Of a stretch of DNA of 64,000 nucleotides, positions 38,376 to 51,569 are shown piece after piece (the first letter of the stretch is position 1; each line of letters starts with the position of its first letter). The position numbers and the translations under genes were made by a program. Below the pieces are notes generated by a model. The model ran no database searches and was not told the DNA's origin. It saw nothing but the letters and a program-made list of their open reading frames with translations. The stretch spans positions 4,712,001 through 4,776,000 of the forward strand of contig NC_135146.1 of assembly GCF_051014445.1 (NCBI RefSeq). The letters run 5' to 3'. Origin of the DNA: Colletes latitarsis (taxonomy: Eukaryota > Arthropoda > Insecta > Hymenoptera > Colletidae).

Positions 38376-40293
38376 CTAAAGCTGGATTCTATCTATATTC
38401 TACAGGATAACACCGGTTAGGTCAGGGTTAGGTCTGGTATTTGCCATCATCTGGCTCATACTTTCGCATTTTTCGCATACTTGTTGGCCAGATCCTGGGC
38501 GCTTTCTGGTTTGGATCACGTAGTAATGTAGCACCACTCAGAAACAGTGAGTTAAACCTGGATTCAATCTATATTTTAGAGGATAACGCCGGTTAGGTCA
38601 GGGTTAGGCCTGGTATTTGCCATCATCTGGCTCATGCTTTCGCATTTTTCGCATACTTGTTGGCCAGAACCTGGGCGTTCTCTGGCTTGGATCACGTAGT
38701 AATGTGGTACCACACTGAAACAGTGAGTTAAACCTGGATTCAATCTATATTTTAGAGGATAACACCGGTTAGGTTTGGGTTAGGTCTGGTATTTGCCATC
38801 ATCTGGCTCATACGTTCGCATTTTTCGCATACTTCTTGGCCAGATCCAGGGCGTTCTCTGGCTTGGATCACGTAGTAATGTGGTACCACACTGAAACAGT
38901 GAGTTAAACCTGGATTCAATCTATATTTTAGAGGATAACACCGGTTAGGTTTGGGTTAGGTCTGGTATTTGCCATCATCTGGCTCATACTTTCGCATTTT
39001 TCGCATACTTGTTGGCCAGATCCTGGGCGCTTTCTGGTTTGGATCACGTAGTAATGTAGCACCACTCAGAAACAGTGAGTTAAACCTGGATTCAATCTAT
39101 ATTTTAGAGGATAACGCCGGTTAGGTCAGGGTTAGGCCTGGTATTTGCCATCATCTGGCTCATGCTTTCGCATTTTTCGCACACTTGTTGGCCAGAACCT
39201 GGGCGTTCTCTGGCTTGGATCACGTAGTCATGTGGTACCACACTGAAACAGTGAGTTAAACCTGGATTCAATCTATATTTTAGAGGATAACATCGGTTAG
39301 GTTTGGGTTAGGTCTGGTATTTGCCATCATCTGGCTCATACGTTCACATTTTTCGCATACTTGTTGGCCAGATCCAGGGCGTTTTCTGGTTTGGATCACG
39401 TAGTAATGTAGCACCACTCTGAAACAGTGAGTTAAACCTGGATTCAATCTATATTTTAGAGGATAACACCGGTTAGGTTAGGGTTAGGTCTGGTATTTGC
39501 CATCATCTGGCTCAAACATTCGCATTTTTCGCATACTTTTTGGCCAGATCCTGGGCGTTTTCTGGTTTGGATCGCGTAGTAATGTAGCACCACTCAGAAA
39601 CAGTGAGTTAAACCTGGATTCAATCTATATTTTAGAGGATAAAACCGATTAGGATTGGGTTAGGTCTGGTATTTGCCATCATCTGGCTCATACTTTCGTA
39701 TCTTTCGCAGACTTGTTGGCCAGATCCTGGGCGTTTTCTGGTTTGGATCACGTAGTAATGTGGTACCACACTCAAACAGTGAGTTAAACCTGGATCCAAT
39801 CTATATTTTAGAAGAATAATAACAGTTAGGTCAGCGTTAGGTCTGGTATTTGCCATCAACTGGCTCGTACTTTCGCATTTTTCACCTACTTGTTGGCCAG
39901 ATCCTGGGCGTTTTCTGGGTTCGATCACATAGTAATGTGGTGCCACACTGCAACAGTGAGTTAAAGCTGGATTCTATCTGTATTTTACAGGATAACACCG
40001 GTTAGGTCAGGGTTAGGTCTGGTATTTGCCATAATCTGGCTCATACATTCGCAATTTTCGCATACTTGTTGGCCAGATCCTGGGCGTTTTCTGGTTTGGA
40101 TCACGTAGTAATGTGGTACCACAAGGAAACAGTGAGTTAAACCTGGATTCAATCTATATTTTAGAGGATAACACCGGTTAGGTTTGGGTTAGGTCTGGTA
40201 TTTGCCATCATCTGGCTCATACGTTCGCATTTTTCGCATACTTGTTGGCCAGATCCAGGGCGTTTTCTGGTTTGGATCACGTAGTAATGTAGC
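38376..40293 (+). repeat. Mosaic satellite stretch
   Basis: Begins with GAGCTAAAGCTGG and the ATATTCTACAGG mark also found at 33,288, so it continues the pattern seen at 33.3 kb. It includes a 177-bp monomer at 39,798 whose surroundings translate almost like those at 42,617 (offset 2,819 bp, 16 monomers plus 3). No gene or RNA is seen. Confidence 0.8.
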
Positions 40294-42723
40294 ACCACTC
40301 TGAAACAGTGAGTTAAACCTGGATTCAATCTATATTTTAGAGGATAACACCGATTAGGATTGGGTTAGGTCTGGTATTTGCCATCATCTGGCTCATACTT
40401 TCGTATCTTTCGCATACTTGTTGGCCAGATCCTGGGCGTTTTCTGGTTTGGATCACGTAGTAATGTGGTACCACACTCAAACAGTGAGTTAAACCTGGAT
40501 CCAATCTATATTTTAGAAGAATAATAACAGTTAGGTCAGCGTTAGGTCTGGTATTTGCCATCAACTGGCTCATACTTTCGCATTTTTCACCTACTTGTTG
40601 GCCAGATCCTGGGCGTTTTCTGGGTTCGATCACATAGTAATGTGGTGCCACACTGCAACAGTGAGCTAAAGCTGGATTCTATCTATATTTTACAGGATAA
40701 CACCGGTTAGGTCAGGGTTAGGTCTAGTATTTGCCATCATCTGGCTCATACTTTCGCATTTTTCGCATACTTTTTGGCCAGATCCTGGGCGTTTTCTGGT
40801 TTGGATCACGTTGTAATGTGGTACCACACTGAAACAGTGAGTTAATCTTGGTTTCGATCTATATATTAGAGGCTAACACCGGCTAGGATTGGGTTAGGTC
40901 TGGTATTTGCCATCATCTGGCTCATACTTTCGCAGTTTTCGCATACTTGTTGGCCAGATCCTGGGCGCTTTCTGGTTTGGATCACGTAGTAATGTAGCAC
41001 CACTCTGAAACAGTGAGTTAAACCTGGATTCAATCTATATTTTAGAGGATAACACCGGTTAGGTTAGGGTTAGGTCTGGTATTTGCCATCATCTGGCTCA
41101 AACATTCGCATTTTTCGCATACTTGTTGGCCAGATCCAGGGCGTTTTCTGGGTTGGATCAGGTAGTAGTGTGGTACCACACTGAAACAGTGAGTTAAACC
41201 TGGATTCAATCTATATTTTAGAGGATAACACCGGTTAGGTCAGGGTTAGGCCTGGTATTTGCCATCATCTGGCTCATACTTTCGCATTTTTCGCATACTT
41301 GTTGGCCAGATCCAGGGCGTTTTCTGGTTTGGATCACGTAGTAATGTAGCACCACTCTGAAACAGTGAGTTAAACCTGGATTCCATCGATATTTTAGAGG
41401 ATAACACCGGTTAGGTGAGGGTTCGGTCTGATATTTGCCATCATCTGGCTCAAACATTCGCATTTTTCGCATACTTGTTGGCCAGATCCTGGGCGTTTTC
41501 TGGTTTGGATCATGTAGTAATGTGGTACCACACTCAAACAGTGAGTTAAACCTGGATCCAATCTATATTTTAGAAGAATAATAACAGTTAGGTCAGCGTT
41601 AGGTCTGGTATTTGCCATCAACTGGCTCATACTTTCGCATTTTTCACCTACTTGTTGGCCAGATCCTGGGCGCTTTCTGGTTTGGATCACGTAGTAATGT
41701 AGCACCACTCAGAAACAGTGAGTTAAACCTGGATTCAATCTATATTTTAGAGGATAACGCCGGTTAGGTCAGGGTTAGGTCTGGTATTTGCCATCATCTG
41801 GCTCATACGTTCGCATTTTTCGCATACTTGTTGGCCAGATCCAGGGCGTTCTCTGGCTTGGATCACGTAGTAATGTGGTACCACACTGAAACAGTGAGTT
41901 AAACCTGGATTCAATCTATATTTTAGAGGATAACACCGGTTAGGTTTGGGTTAGGTCTGGTATTTGCCATCATCTGGCTCATACTTTCGCATTTTTCGCA
42001 TACTTGTTGGCCAGATCCTGGGCGCTTTCTGGTTTGGATCACGTAGTAATGTAGCACCACTCAGAAACAGTGAGTTAAACCTGGATTCAATCTATATTTT
42101 AGAGGATAACGCCGGTTAGGTCAGGGTTAGGCCTGGTATTTGCCATCATCTGGCTCATGCTTTCGCATTTTTCGCATACTTGTTGGCCAGAACCTGGGCG
42201 TTCTCTGGCTTGGATCACGTAGTAATGTGGTACCACACTGAAACAGTGAGTTAAACCTGGATTCAATCTATATTTTAGAGGATAACACCGGTTAGGTTTG
42301 GGTTAGGTCTGGTATTTGCCATCATCTGGCTCATACGTTCACATTTTTCGCATACTTGTTGGCCAGATCCAGGGCGTTTTCTGGTTTGGATCACGTAGTA
42401 ATGTAGCACCACTCTGAAACAGTGAGTTAAACCTGGATTCAATCTATATTTTAGAGGATAAAACCGATTAGGATTGGGTTAGGTCTGGTATTTGCCATCA
42501 TCTGGCTCATACTTTCGTATCTTTCGCAGACTTGTTGGCCAGATCCTGGGCGTTTTCTGGTTTGGATCACGTAGTAATGTGGTACCACACTCAAACAGTG
42601 AGTTAAACCTGGATCCAATCTATATTTTAGAAGAATAATAACAGTTAGGTCAGCGTTAGGTCTGGTATTTGCCATCAACTGGCTCGTACTTTCGCATTTT
42701 TCACCTACTTGTTGGCCAGATCC
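40294..42723 (+). repeat. 14-monomer block, copy 2 (offset 5,989 bp)
   Basis: Partner of 34305-36734, with the same order of three 177-bp monomers (40,503, 41,560 and 42,617) spaced six monomers apart. After the block ends, the sequence joins the GATGAATATATT monomer type at 42,970, which otherwise occurs only at 2,643 and 7,045. Confidence 0.88.
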
Positions 42724-43605
42724 TGGGCGTTTTCTGGGTTCGATCACATAGTAATGTGGTGCCACACTGCAACAGTGAGTTAAAGCTGGATTCTATCTGT
42801 ATTTTACAGGATAACACCGGTTAGGTCAGGGTTAGGTCTAGTATTTGCCATCATCTGGCTCATACTTTCGCATTTTTCGCATACTTGTTGGCCAGATCCT
42901 GGGCGTTTTCTGGTTTGGATCACGTAGTAATGTGGTACCACACTGAAACAGTGAGTTAATCCTGGATTCGATGAATATATTAGAGGGTAACACCGGTTAG
43001 GTTTGGGTTAGGTCTGGTATTTGCCATCATCTGGCTCATACTTTCTCATTTTTCGCATACTTGTTCGCCAGATCCTGGGCGCTTTCTGGTTTGGATCACG
43101 TAGTAATCTAGCACCACTCTGAAACAGTCACTTAAACCTGGATTCAATCTATATTTTAGAGGATATCACCGGTTAGGTCAGGGTTGGGTCTGGTATTTGC
43201 CATAATCTGGCTCATACATTCGCAATTTTCGCATACTTGTTGGCCAGATCCTGGGCGTTTTCTGGTTTGGATCACGTAGTAATGTGGTACCACAATGAAA
43301 CTGTGAGTTAAACCTGGATTCAATCTATATTTTAGAGGATAACACCGGTTAGGTTTGGGTTAGGTCTGGTATTTGCCATCATCTGGCTCATACGTTCGCA
43401 TTTTTCGCATACTTGTTGGCCAGATCCAGGGCGTTTTCTGGTTTGGATCACGTAGTAATGTAGCACCACTCTGAAACAGTGAGTTAAACCTGGATTCAAT
43501 CTATATTTTAGAGGATAACACCGGTTAGGTTAGGGTTAGGTCTGGTGTTTGCCATCATCTGGCTCAAACATTCGCATTTTTCGCATACTTTTTGGCCAGA
43601 TCCTG

Positions 43606-46600
43606 GGCGTTTTCTGGTTTGGATCACGTAGTAATGTAGCACCACTCAGAAACAGTGAGTTAAACCTGGATTCAATCTATAGTTTAGAGGATAACACCGG
43701 TTAGGTCAGGGTTAGGCCTGGTATTTGCCATCATCTGGCTCATGCTTTCGCATTTTTCGCATACTTGTTGGCCAGAACCTGGGCGTTCTCTGGCTTGGAT
43801 CACGTAGTGATGTGGTTCCACACTGCAACAGTGAGTTAAACCTGGATTCAATCTATATTTTAGAGGATAACACCGATTAGGATTGGGTTAGGTCTGGTAT
43901 TTGCCATCAACTGGCTCATACTTTCGTATCTTTCGCATACTTGTTGGCCAGATCCTGGGCGTTTTCTGGTTTGGATCACGTAGCAATGTAGCACCACTCA
44001 GAAACAGTGAGTTAAACCTGGATTCAATCTATAGTTTAGAGGATAACACCGGTTAGGTCAGGGTTAGGCCTGGTATTTGCCATCATCTGGCTCATGCTTT
44101 CGCATTTTTCGCATACTTGTTGGCCAGAACCTGGGCGTTCTCTGGTTTGGCTTACGTAGTGATGTGGTACCATACTGCAACAGTGAGTTAAACCTGAATT
44201 CAATCTATATTTTAGAGGATAACACCGGTTAGGTCAGGGTTAGGTCTGGTATTTGCCATCATCTGGCCCATACTTTCGCATTTTTCGCATACTTGTTGGC
44301 CAGATCCTGGGCGTTTTCTGGTTTGGATCACGTTGTAATGTGGTACCACACTGAAACAGTGAGTTAATCTTGGTTTCGATCTATATATTAGAGGCTAACA
44401 CCGGCTAGGATTGGGTTAGGTCTGGTACTTGCCATCAACTGGCTCATACTTTTGCATTTTTCACCTACTTGTTGGCCAGATCGTGGGCGTTTTCTGGATT
44501 GGATCACGTAGTAATTTGGTACCACACTGAAGCAGTGAGTTTATCTTGGATACAATCTATATTTTAGAGGATATCACCGGTTAGGTCAGGGTTAGGTCTG
44601 GTATTTGCCATCATCTGGCTCAAACATTCGCATTTTTCGCATACTTGTTGGCCAGATTCTGGGCGTTTTCTGGGTTGGATCAGGTAGTAGTGTGGTACCA
44701 CACTGAAACAGTGAGTTAAACCTGGATTCAATCTATATTTTAGAGGATAACACCGGTTAGGTCAGGGTTAGGTCTGGTATTTGCCATCATCTGGCCCATA
44801 CATTCGCATTTTTCGCATACTTGTTGGCCAGATCCTGGGCGTTTTCTGGTTTGGATCACGTAGTAATGTAGCACCATTCTGAAACAGTGAGTTAAACCTG
44901 GATTCAATCTATATTTTAGAGGATAACACCGGTTAGGTTAGGGTTAGGTCTGGTATTTGCCATCATCTGGCTCAAACATTCGCATTTTTCGCATACTTGT
45001 TGGCCAGATTCTGGGCGTTTTCTGGGTTGGATCAGGTAGTAGTGTGGTACCACACTGAAACAGTGAGTTAAACCTGGATTCAATCTACATTTTAGAGGAT
45101 AACACCGGTTAGGTCAGGGTTAGGCCTGGTATTTGCCATCATCTGGCTCATACTTTCGCATTTTTCGCATACTTGTTGGCCAGATCCAGGGCGTTTTCTG
45201 GTTTGGATCACGTAGTAATGTAGCACCACTCTGAAACAGTGAGTTAAACCTGGATTCAATCTATATTTTAGAGGATAACACCGGTTAGGTGAGGGTTAGG
45301 TCTGATATTTGCCATCATCTGGCTCAAACATTCGCATTTTTCACCTACTTGTTGGCCAGATCCTGGGCGTTTTCTGGTTTGGGTCACGTAGTAATGTGGT
45401 GCCACACTGCGACAGTGAGTTAAAGCTGCATTCTATCTATATTTTACAGGATAACACCGGTTAGGTCAGGGTTAGGTCTGGTATTTGCCATCATCTGGCA
45501 CATACTTTCGCATTTTTCGCATACTTGTTGGCCAGCTCCTGGGCGCTTTCTGGTTTGGATCACGTAGTAATGTAGCACCACTCAGAAACAGTGAGTTAAA
45601 CCTGGATTCAATCTATAGTTTAGAGGATAACACCGGTTAGGTCAGGGTTAGGCCTGGTATTTGCCATCATCTGGCTCATGCTTTCGCATTTTTCGCATAC
45701 TTGTTGGCCAGAACCTGGGCGTTCTCTGGCTTGGATCACGTAGTAATGTGGTAACCCACTGAAACAGTGAGTTAAACCTGGATTCAATCTATATTTTAGA
45801 GGATAACACCGGTTAGGCTTGGGTTAGGTCTGGAATTTGCCATCATCTGGCTCATACGTTCGCATTTTTCGCATACTTGTTGGCCAGATCCAGGGCGTTT
45901 TCTGGTTTGGATCACGTAGTAATGTAGCACCACTCAGAAACAGTGAGTTAAACCTGGATTCAATCTATAGTTTAGAGGATAACACCGGTTAGGTCAGGGT
46001 TAGGCCTGGTATTTGCCATCATCTGGCTCATGCTTTCGCATTTTTCGCATACTTGTTGGCCAGAACCTGGGCGTTCTCTGGCTTGGATCACGTAGTGATG
46101 TGGTTCCACACTGCAACAGTGAGTTAAACCTGGATTCAATCTATATTTTAGAGGATAACACCGATTAGGATTGGGTTAGGTCTGGTATTTGCCATCAACT
46201 GGCTCATACTTTCGTATCTTTCGCATACTTGTTGGCCAGATCCTGGGCGTTTTCTGGTTTGGATCACGTAGCAATGTAGCACCACTCAGAAACAGTGAGT
46301 TAAACCTGGATTCAATCTATAGTTTAGAGGATAACACCGGTTAGGTCAGGGTTAGGCCTGGTATTTGCCATCATCTGGCTCATGCTTTCGCATTTTTCGC
46401 ATACTTGTTGGCCAGAACCTGGGCGTTCTCTGGTTTGGCTTACGTAGTGATGTGGTACCATACTGCAACAGTGAGTTAAACCTGAATTCAATCTATATTT
46501 TAGAGGATAACACCGGTTAGGTCAGGGTTAGGTCTGGTATTTGCCATCATCTGGCCCATACTTTCGCATTTTTCGCATACTTGTTGGCCAGATCCTGGGC

Positions 46601-46609
46601 GTTTTCTGG
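43606..46609 (+). repeat. 13-monomer (2,288-bp) offset duplication
   Basis: 43606-44321 matches 45894-46609 (716 bp) at exactly 13 x 176 bp. The diagnostic shared change is GTAGCAATGTAGC at 43,980 and 46,268. The intervening 44,322-45,893 holds other monomer types, including GATCGTGGGCG with CTGAAGCAG. No 177-bp monomer occurs between 42,794 and 50,009, one of the two longest stretches without one. Confidence 0.83.
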
Positions 46610-48120
46610 GTTCGATCACATAGTAATGTGGTGCCACACTGCAACAGTGAGCTAAAGCTGGATTCTATCTATATTTTACAGGATAACACCGGTTAGGTCA
46701 GGGTTAGGCCTGGTGTTTGCCATCATCTGGCTCATGCTTTCGCATTTTTTGCATACTTGTTGGCCAGATCCTGGGCGTTTTCTGGTTTGGATCACGTTGT
46801 AATGTGGTACCACACTGAAACAGTGAGTTAATCTTGGTTTCGATCTATATATTAGAGGCTAACACCGGCTAGGATTGGGTTAGGTCTGGTATTTGCCATC
46901 AACTGGCTCATACTTTTGCATTTTTCACCTACTTTTTGGCCAGATCCTGGGCGTTTTCTGGGTTGGATCACGTAGTAATTTGGTACCACACTGAAACAGT
47001 GAGTTTATCTTGGATACAATCTATATTTTAGAGGATATCACCGGTTAGGTCAGGGTTAGGTCTGGTATTTGCCATCATCTGGCTCATACTGTCGCATTTT
47101 TCGCATACTTTTTGGCCAGATCCTGGGCGTTTTCTGGTTTGGATCACGTAGTAATTTGGTACCACACTGAAACAGTGAGTTTATCTTGGATACAATCTAC
47201 ATTTTAGAGGATATCACCGGTTAGGTCAGGGTTGGGTCTGGTATTTGCCATCATCTGGCTCAAACATTCGCATTTTTCGCATACTTGTTGGACAGATTCT
47301 GGGCGTTTTCTGGGTTGGATCAGGTAGTACTGTGGTACCACACTGAAACAGTGAGTTAAACCTGGATTCAATCTATATTTTAGAGGATAACACCGGTTAG
47401 GTCAGGGTTAGGCCTGGTATTTGCCATCATCTGGCTCATACTTTCGCATTTTTCGCATACTTGTTGGCCAGATCCAGGGCGTTTTCTGGTTTGGATCACG
47501 TAGTAATGTAGCACCACTCTGAAACAGTGAGTTAAACCTGGATTCAATCTATATTTTAGAGGATAACACCGGTTAGGTGAGGGTTAGGTCTGATATTTGC
47601 CATCATCTGGCTCAAACATTCGCATTTTTCACCTACTTGTTGGCCAGATCCTGGGCGTTTTCTGGTTTGGGTCACGTAGTAATGTGGTGCCACACTGCAA
47701 CAGTGAGTTAAAGCTGCATTCTATCTATATTTTACAGGATAACACCGGTTAGGTCAGGGTTAGGTCTGGTATTTGCCATCATCTGGCTCATACTTTCGCA
47801 TTTTTCGCATACTTGTTGGCCAGCTCCTGGGCGCTTTCTGGTTTGGATCACGTAGTAATGTAGCACCACTCAGAAACAGTGAGTTAAACCTGGATTCAAT
47901 CTATATTTTAGAGGATAACACCGGCTAGGATTGGGTTAGGTCTGGTATTTGCCATCAACTGGCTCATACTTTTGCATTTTTCACCTACTTGTTGGCCAGA
48001 TCGTGGGCGTTTTCTGGGTTGGATCACGTAGTAATTTGGTACCACACTGAAGCAGTGAGTTTATCTTGGATACAATCTATATTTTAGAGGATATCACCGG
48101 TTAGGTCAGGGTTAGGTCTG
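46610..48120 (+). repeat. Mosaic satellite stretch
   Basis: About eight to nine monomers, including the GGCTAGGATTGGG type, two GATATC-type monomers in a row (about 47,035-47,215) and the CACCTACTTGTTGG type followed by GGTTTGGGTCACG. I see no long duplicate within the window and no gene or RNA. Confidence 0.78.
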
Positions 48121-51100
48121 GTATTTGCCATCATCTGGCTCATACTGTCGCATTTTTCGCATACTTTTTGGCCAGATCCTGGGCGTTTTCTGGTTTGGAT
48201 CACGTAGTAATTTGGTACCACACTGAAACAGTGAGTTTATCTTGGATACAATCTATATTTTAGAGGATATCACCGGTTTGGTCAGGGTTGGGTCTGGTAT
48301 TTGCCATCATCTGGCTCATACTGTCGCATTTTTCGCATACTTGTTGGCCAGATCCTGGGCGTTTTCTGGTTTGGCTTACGTAGTGATGTGGTACCATACT
48401 GCAACAGTGAGTTAAACCTGAATTCAATCTATATTTTAGAGGATAACACCGGTTAGGTCAGGGTTAGGTCTGGTATTTGCCATCATCTGGCCCATACTTT
48501 CGCATTTTTCGCATACTTGTTGGCCAGATCCTGGGCGTTTTCTGGTTTGGATCACGTAGTAATGTAGCACCATTCTGAAACAGTGAGTTAAACCTGGATT
48601 CAATCTATATTTTAGAGGATAACACCGGTTAGGTTAGGGTTAGGTCTGGTATTTGCCACCATCTGGCTCAAACATTCGCATTTTTCGCATACTTGTTGGC
48701 CAGATTCTGGGCGTTTTCTGGGTTGGATCAGGTAGTAGTGTGGTACCACACTGAAACAGTGAGTTAAACCTGGATTCAATCTATATTTTAGAGGATAACA
48801 CCGGTTAGGTCAGGGTTAGGCCTGGTATTTGCCATCATCTGGCTCATACTTTCGCATTTTTCGCATACTTGTTGGCCAGATCCAGGGCGTTTTCTGGTTT
48901 GGATCACGTAGTAATGTAGCACCACTCTGAAACAGTGAGTTAAACCTGGATTCAATCTATATTTTAGAGGATAACACCGGTTAGGTGAGGGTTAGGTCTG
49001 ATATTTGCCATCATCTGGCTCAAACATTCGCATTTTTCACCTACCTGTTGGCCAGATCCTGGGCGTTTTCTGGTTTGGGTCACGTAGTAATGTGGTGCCA
49101 CACTGCAACAGTGAGTTAAAGCTGCATTCTATCTATATTTTACAGGATAACACCGGTTAGGTCAGGGTTAGGTCTGGTATTTGCCATCATCTGGCTCATA
49201 CTTTCGCATTTTTCGCATACTTGTTGGCCAGCTCCTGGGCGCTTTCTGGTTTGGACCACGTAGTAATGTAGCACCACTCAGAAGCAGTGAGTTAAACCTG
49301 GATTCAATCTATATTTTAGAGGATAACGCCGGTTAGGTCACGGTTAGGGCTGGTATTTGCCATCATCTGGCTCATGCTTTCGCATTTTTCGCATACTTGT
49401 TGGCCAGAACCTGGGCGTTCTCTGGCTTGGATCACGTAGTAATGTGGTACCACACTGAAACAGTGAGTTAAACCTGGATTCAATCTATATTTTAGAGTAT
49501 AACACCGGTTAGGTTAGGGTTAGGTCTGGTGTTTGCCATCATCTGGCTCAAACATTCGCATTTTTCGCATACTTTTTGGCCAGATCCTGGGCGTTTTCTG
49601 GTTTGGATCACGTAGTAATGTAGCACCACTCAGAAACAGTGAGTTAAACCTGGATTCAATCTATAGTTTAGAGGATAACACCGGTTAGGTCAGGGTTAGG
49701 CCTGGTATTTGCCATCATCTGGCTCATGCTTTCGCATTTTTCGCATACTTGTTGGCCAGAACCTGGGCGTTCTCTGGCTTGGATCACGTAGTGATGTGGT
49801 TCCACACTGCAACAGTGAGTTAAACCTGGATTCAATCTATATTTTAGAGGATAACACCGATTAGGATTGGGTTAGGTCTGGTATTTGCCATCGACTGGCT
49901 CATACTTTCGTATCTTTCGCATACTTGTTGGCCAGATCCTGGGCGTTTTCTGGTTTGGATCACGTAGTAATGTGGTACCACACTCAAACAGTGAGTTAAA
50001 CCTGGATCCAATCTATATTTTAGAAGAATAATAACAGTTAGGTCAGCGTTAGGTCTGGTATTTGCCATCAACTGGCTCATACTTTCGCATTTTTCACCTA
50101 CTTGTTGGCCAGATCCTGGGCGTTTTCTGGGTTCGATCACATAGTAATGTGGTGCCACACTGCAACAGTGAGCTAAAGCTGGATTCTATCTATATTTTAC
50201 AGGATAACACCGGTTAGGTCAGGGTTGGGTCTAGTATTTGCCATCATCTGGCTCATACTGTCGCATTTTTCGCATACTTTTTGGCCAGATCCTGGGCGTT
50301 TTCTGGTTTGGATCACGTAGTAATTTGGTACCACACTGAAACAGTGAGTTTATCTTGGATACAATCTATATTTTAGAGGATATCACCGGTTAGGTCAGGG
50401 TTGGGTCTGGTATTTGCCATCATCTGGCTCATACTGTCGCATTTTTCGCATACTTGTTGGCCAGATCCTGGGCGTTTTCTGGTTTGGCTTACGTAGTGAT
50501 GTGGTACCATACTGCAACAGTGAGTTAAACCTGAATTCAATCTATATTTTAGAGGATAACACCGGTTAGGTCAGGGTTAGGTCTGGTATTTGCCATCATC
50601 TGGCCCATACTTTCGCATTTTTCGCATACTTGTTGGCCAGATCCTGGGCGTTTTCTGGTTTGGATCACGTAGTAACGTAGCACCATTCTGAAACAGTGAG
50701 TTAAACCTGGATTCAATCTATATTTTAGAGGATAACACCGGTTAGGTTAGGGTTAGGTCTGGTATTTGCCATCATCTGGCTCAAACATTCGCATTTTTCG
50801 CATACTTGTTGGCCAGATTCTGGGCGTTTTCTGGGTTGGATCAGGTAGTAGTGTGGTACCACACTGAAACAGTGAGTTAAACCTGGATTCAATCTATATT
50901 TTAGAGGATAACACCGGTTAGGTCAGGGTTAGGCCTGGTATTTGCCATCATCTGGCTCATACTTTCGCATTTTTCGCATACTTGTTGGCCAGATCCAGGG
51001 CGTTTTCTGGTTTGGATCACGTAGTAATGTAGCACCACTCTGAAACAGTGAGTTAAACCTGGATTCAATCTATATTTTAGATGATAACACCGGTTAGGTG

Positions 51101-51569
51101 AGGGTTAGGTCTGATATTTGCCATCATCTGGCTCAAACATTCGCATTTTTCACCTACCTGTTGGCCAGATCCTGGGCGTTTTCTGGTTTGGGTCACGTAG
51201 TAATGTGGTGCCACACTGCAACAGTGAGATAAAGCTGCATTCTATCTATATTTTACAGGATAACACCGGTTAGGTCAGGGTTAGGTCTGGTATTTGCCAT
51301 CATCTGGCTCATACTTTCGCATTTTTCGCATACTTGTTGGCCAGCTCCTGGGCGCTTTCTGGTTTGGATCACGTAGTAATGTAGCACCACTCAGAAACAG
51401 TGAGTTAAACCTGGATTCAATCTATATTTTAGAGGATAACGCCGGTTAGGTCACGGTTAGGGCTGGTATTTGCCATCATCTGGCTCATGCTTTCGCATTT
51501 TTCGCATACTTGTTGGCCAGAACCTGGGCGTTCTCTGGCTTGGATCACGTAGTAATGTGGTACCACACT
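48121..51569 (+). repeat. 12-monomer (2,113-bp) offset duplication
   Basis: 48121-49456 matches 50234-51569 (1,336 bp). Shared rare marks are TTCACCTACCTGTTGG (49,036 and 51,149) and GTCACGGTTAGGGCTGG (49,337 and 51,450). Differences noticed include GGTTTGGTC/GGTTAGGTC near 48,279, GCCACCATC/GCCATCATC near 48,659, GGACCACG/GGATCACG near 49,256, GAAGCAG/GAAACAG near 49,284, TAATGTAG/TAACGTAG near 50,676 and AGAGGATAAC/AGATGATAAC near 51,080. The middle, 49,457-50,233, is of other types and carries the 177-bp monomer at 50,010. Confidence 0.86.
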
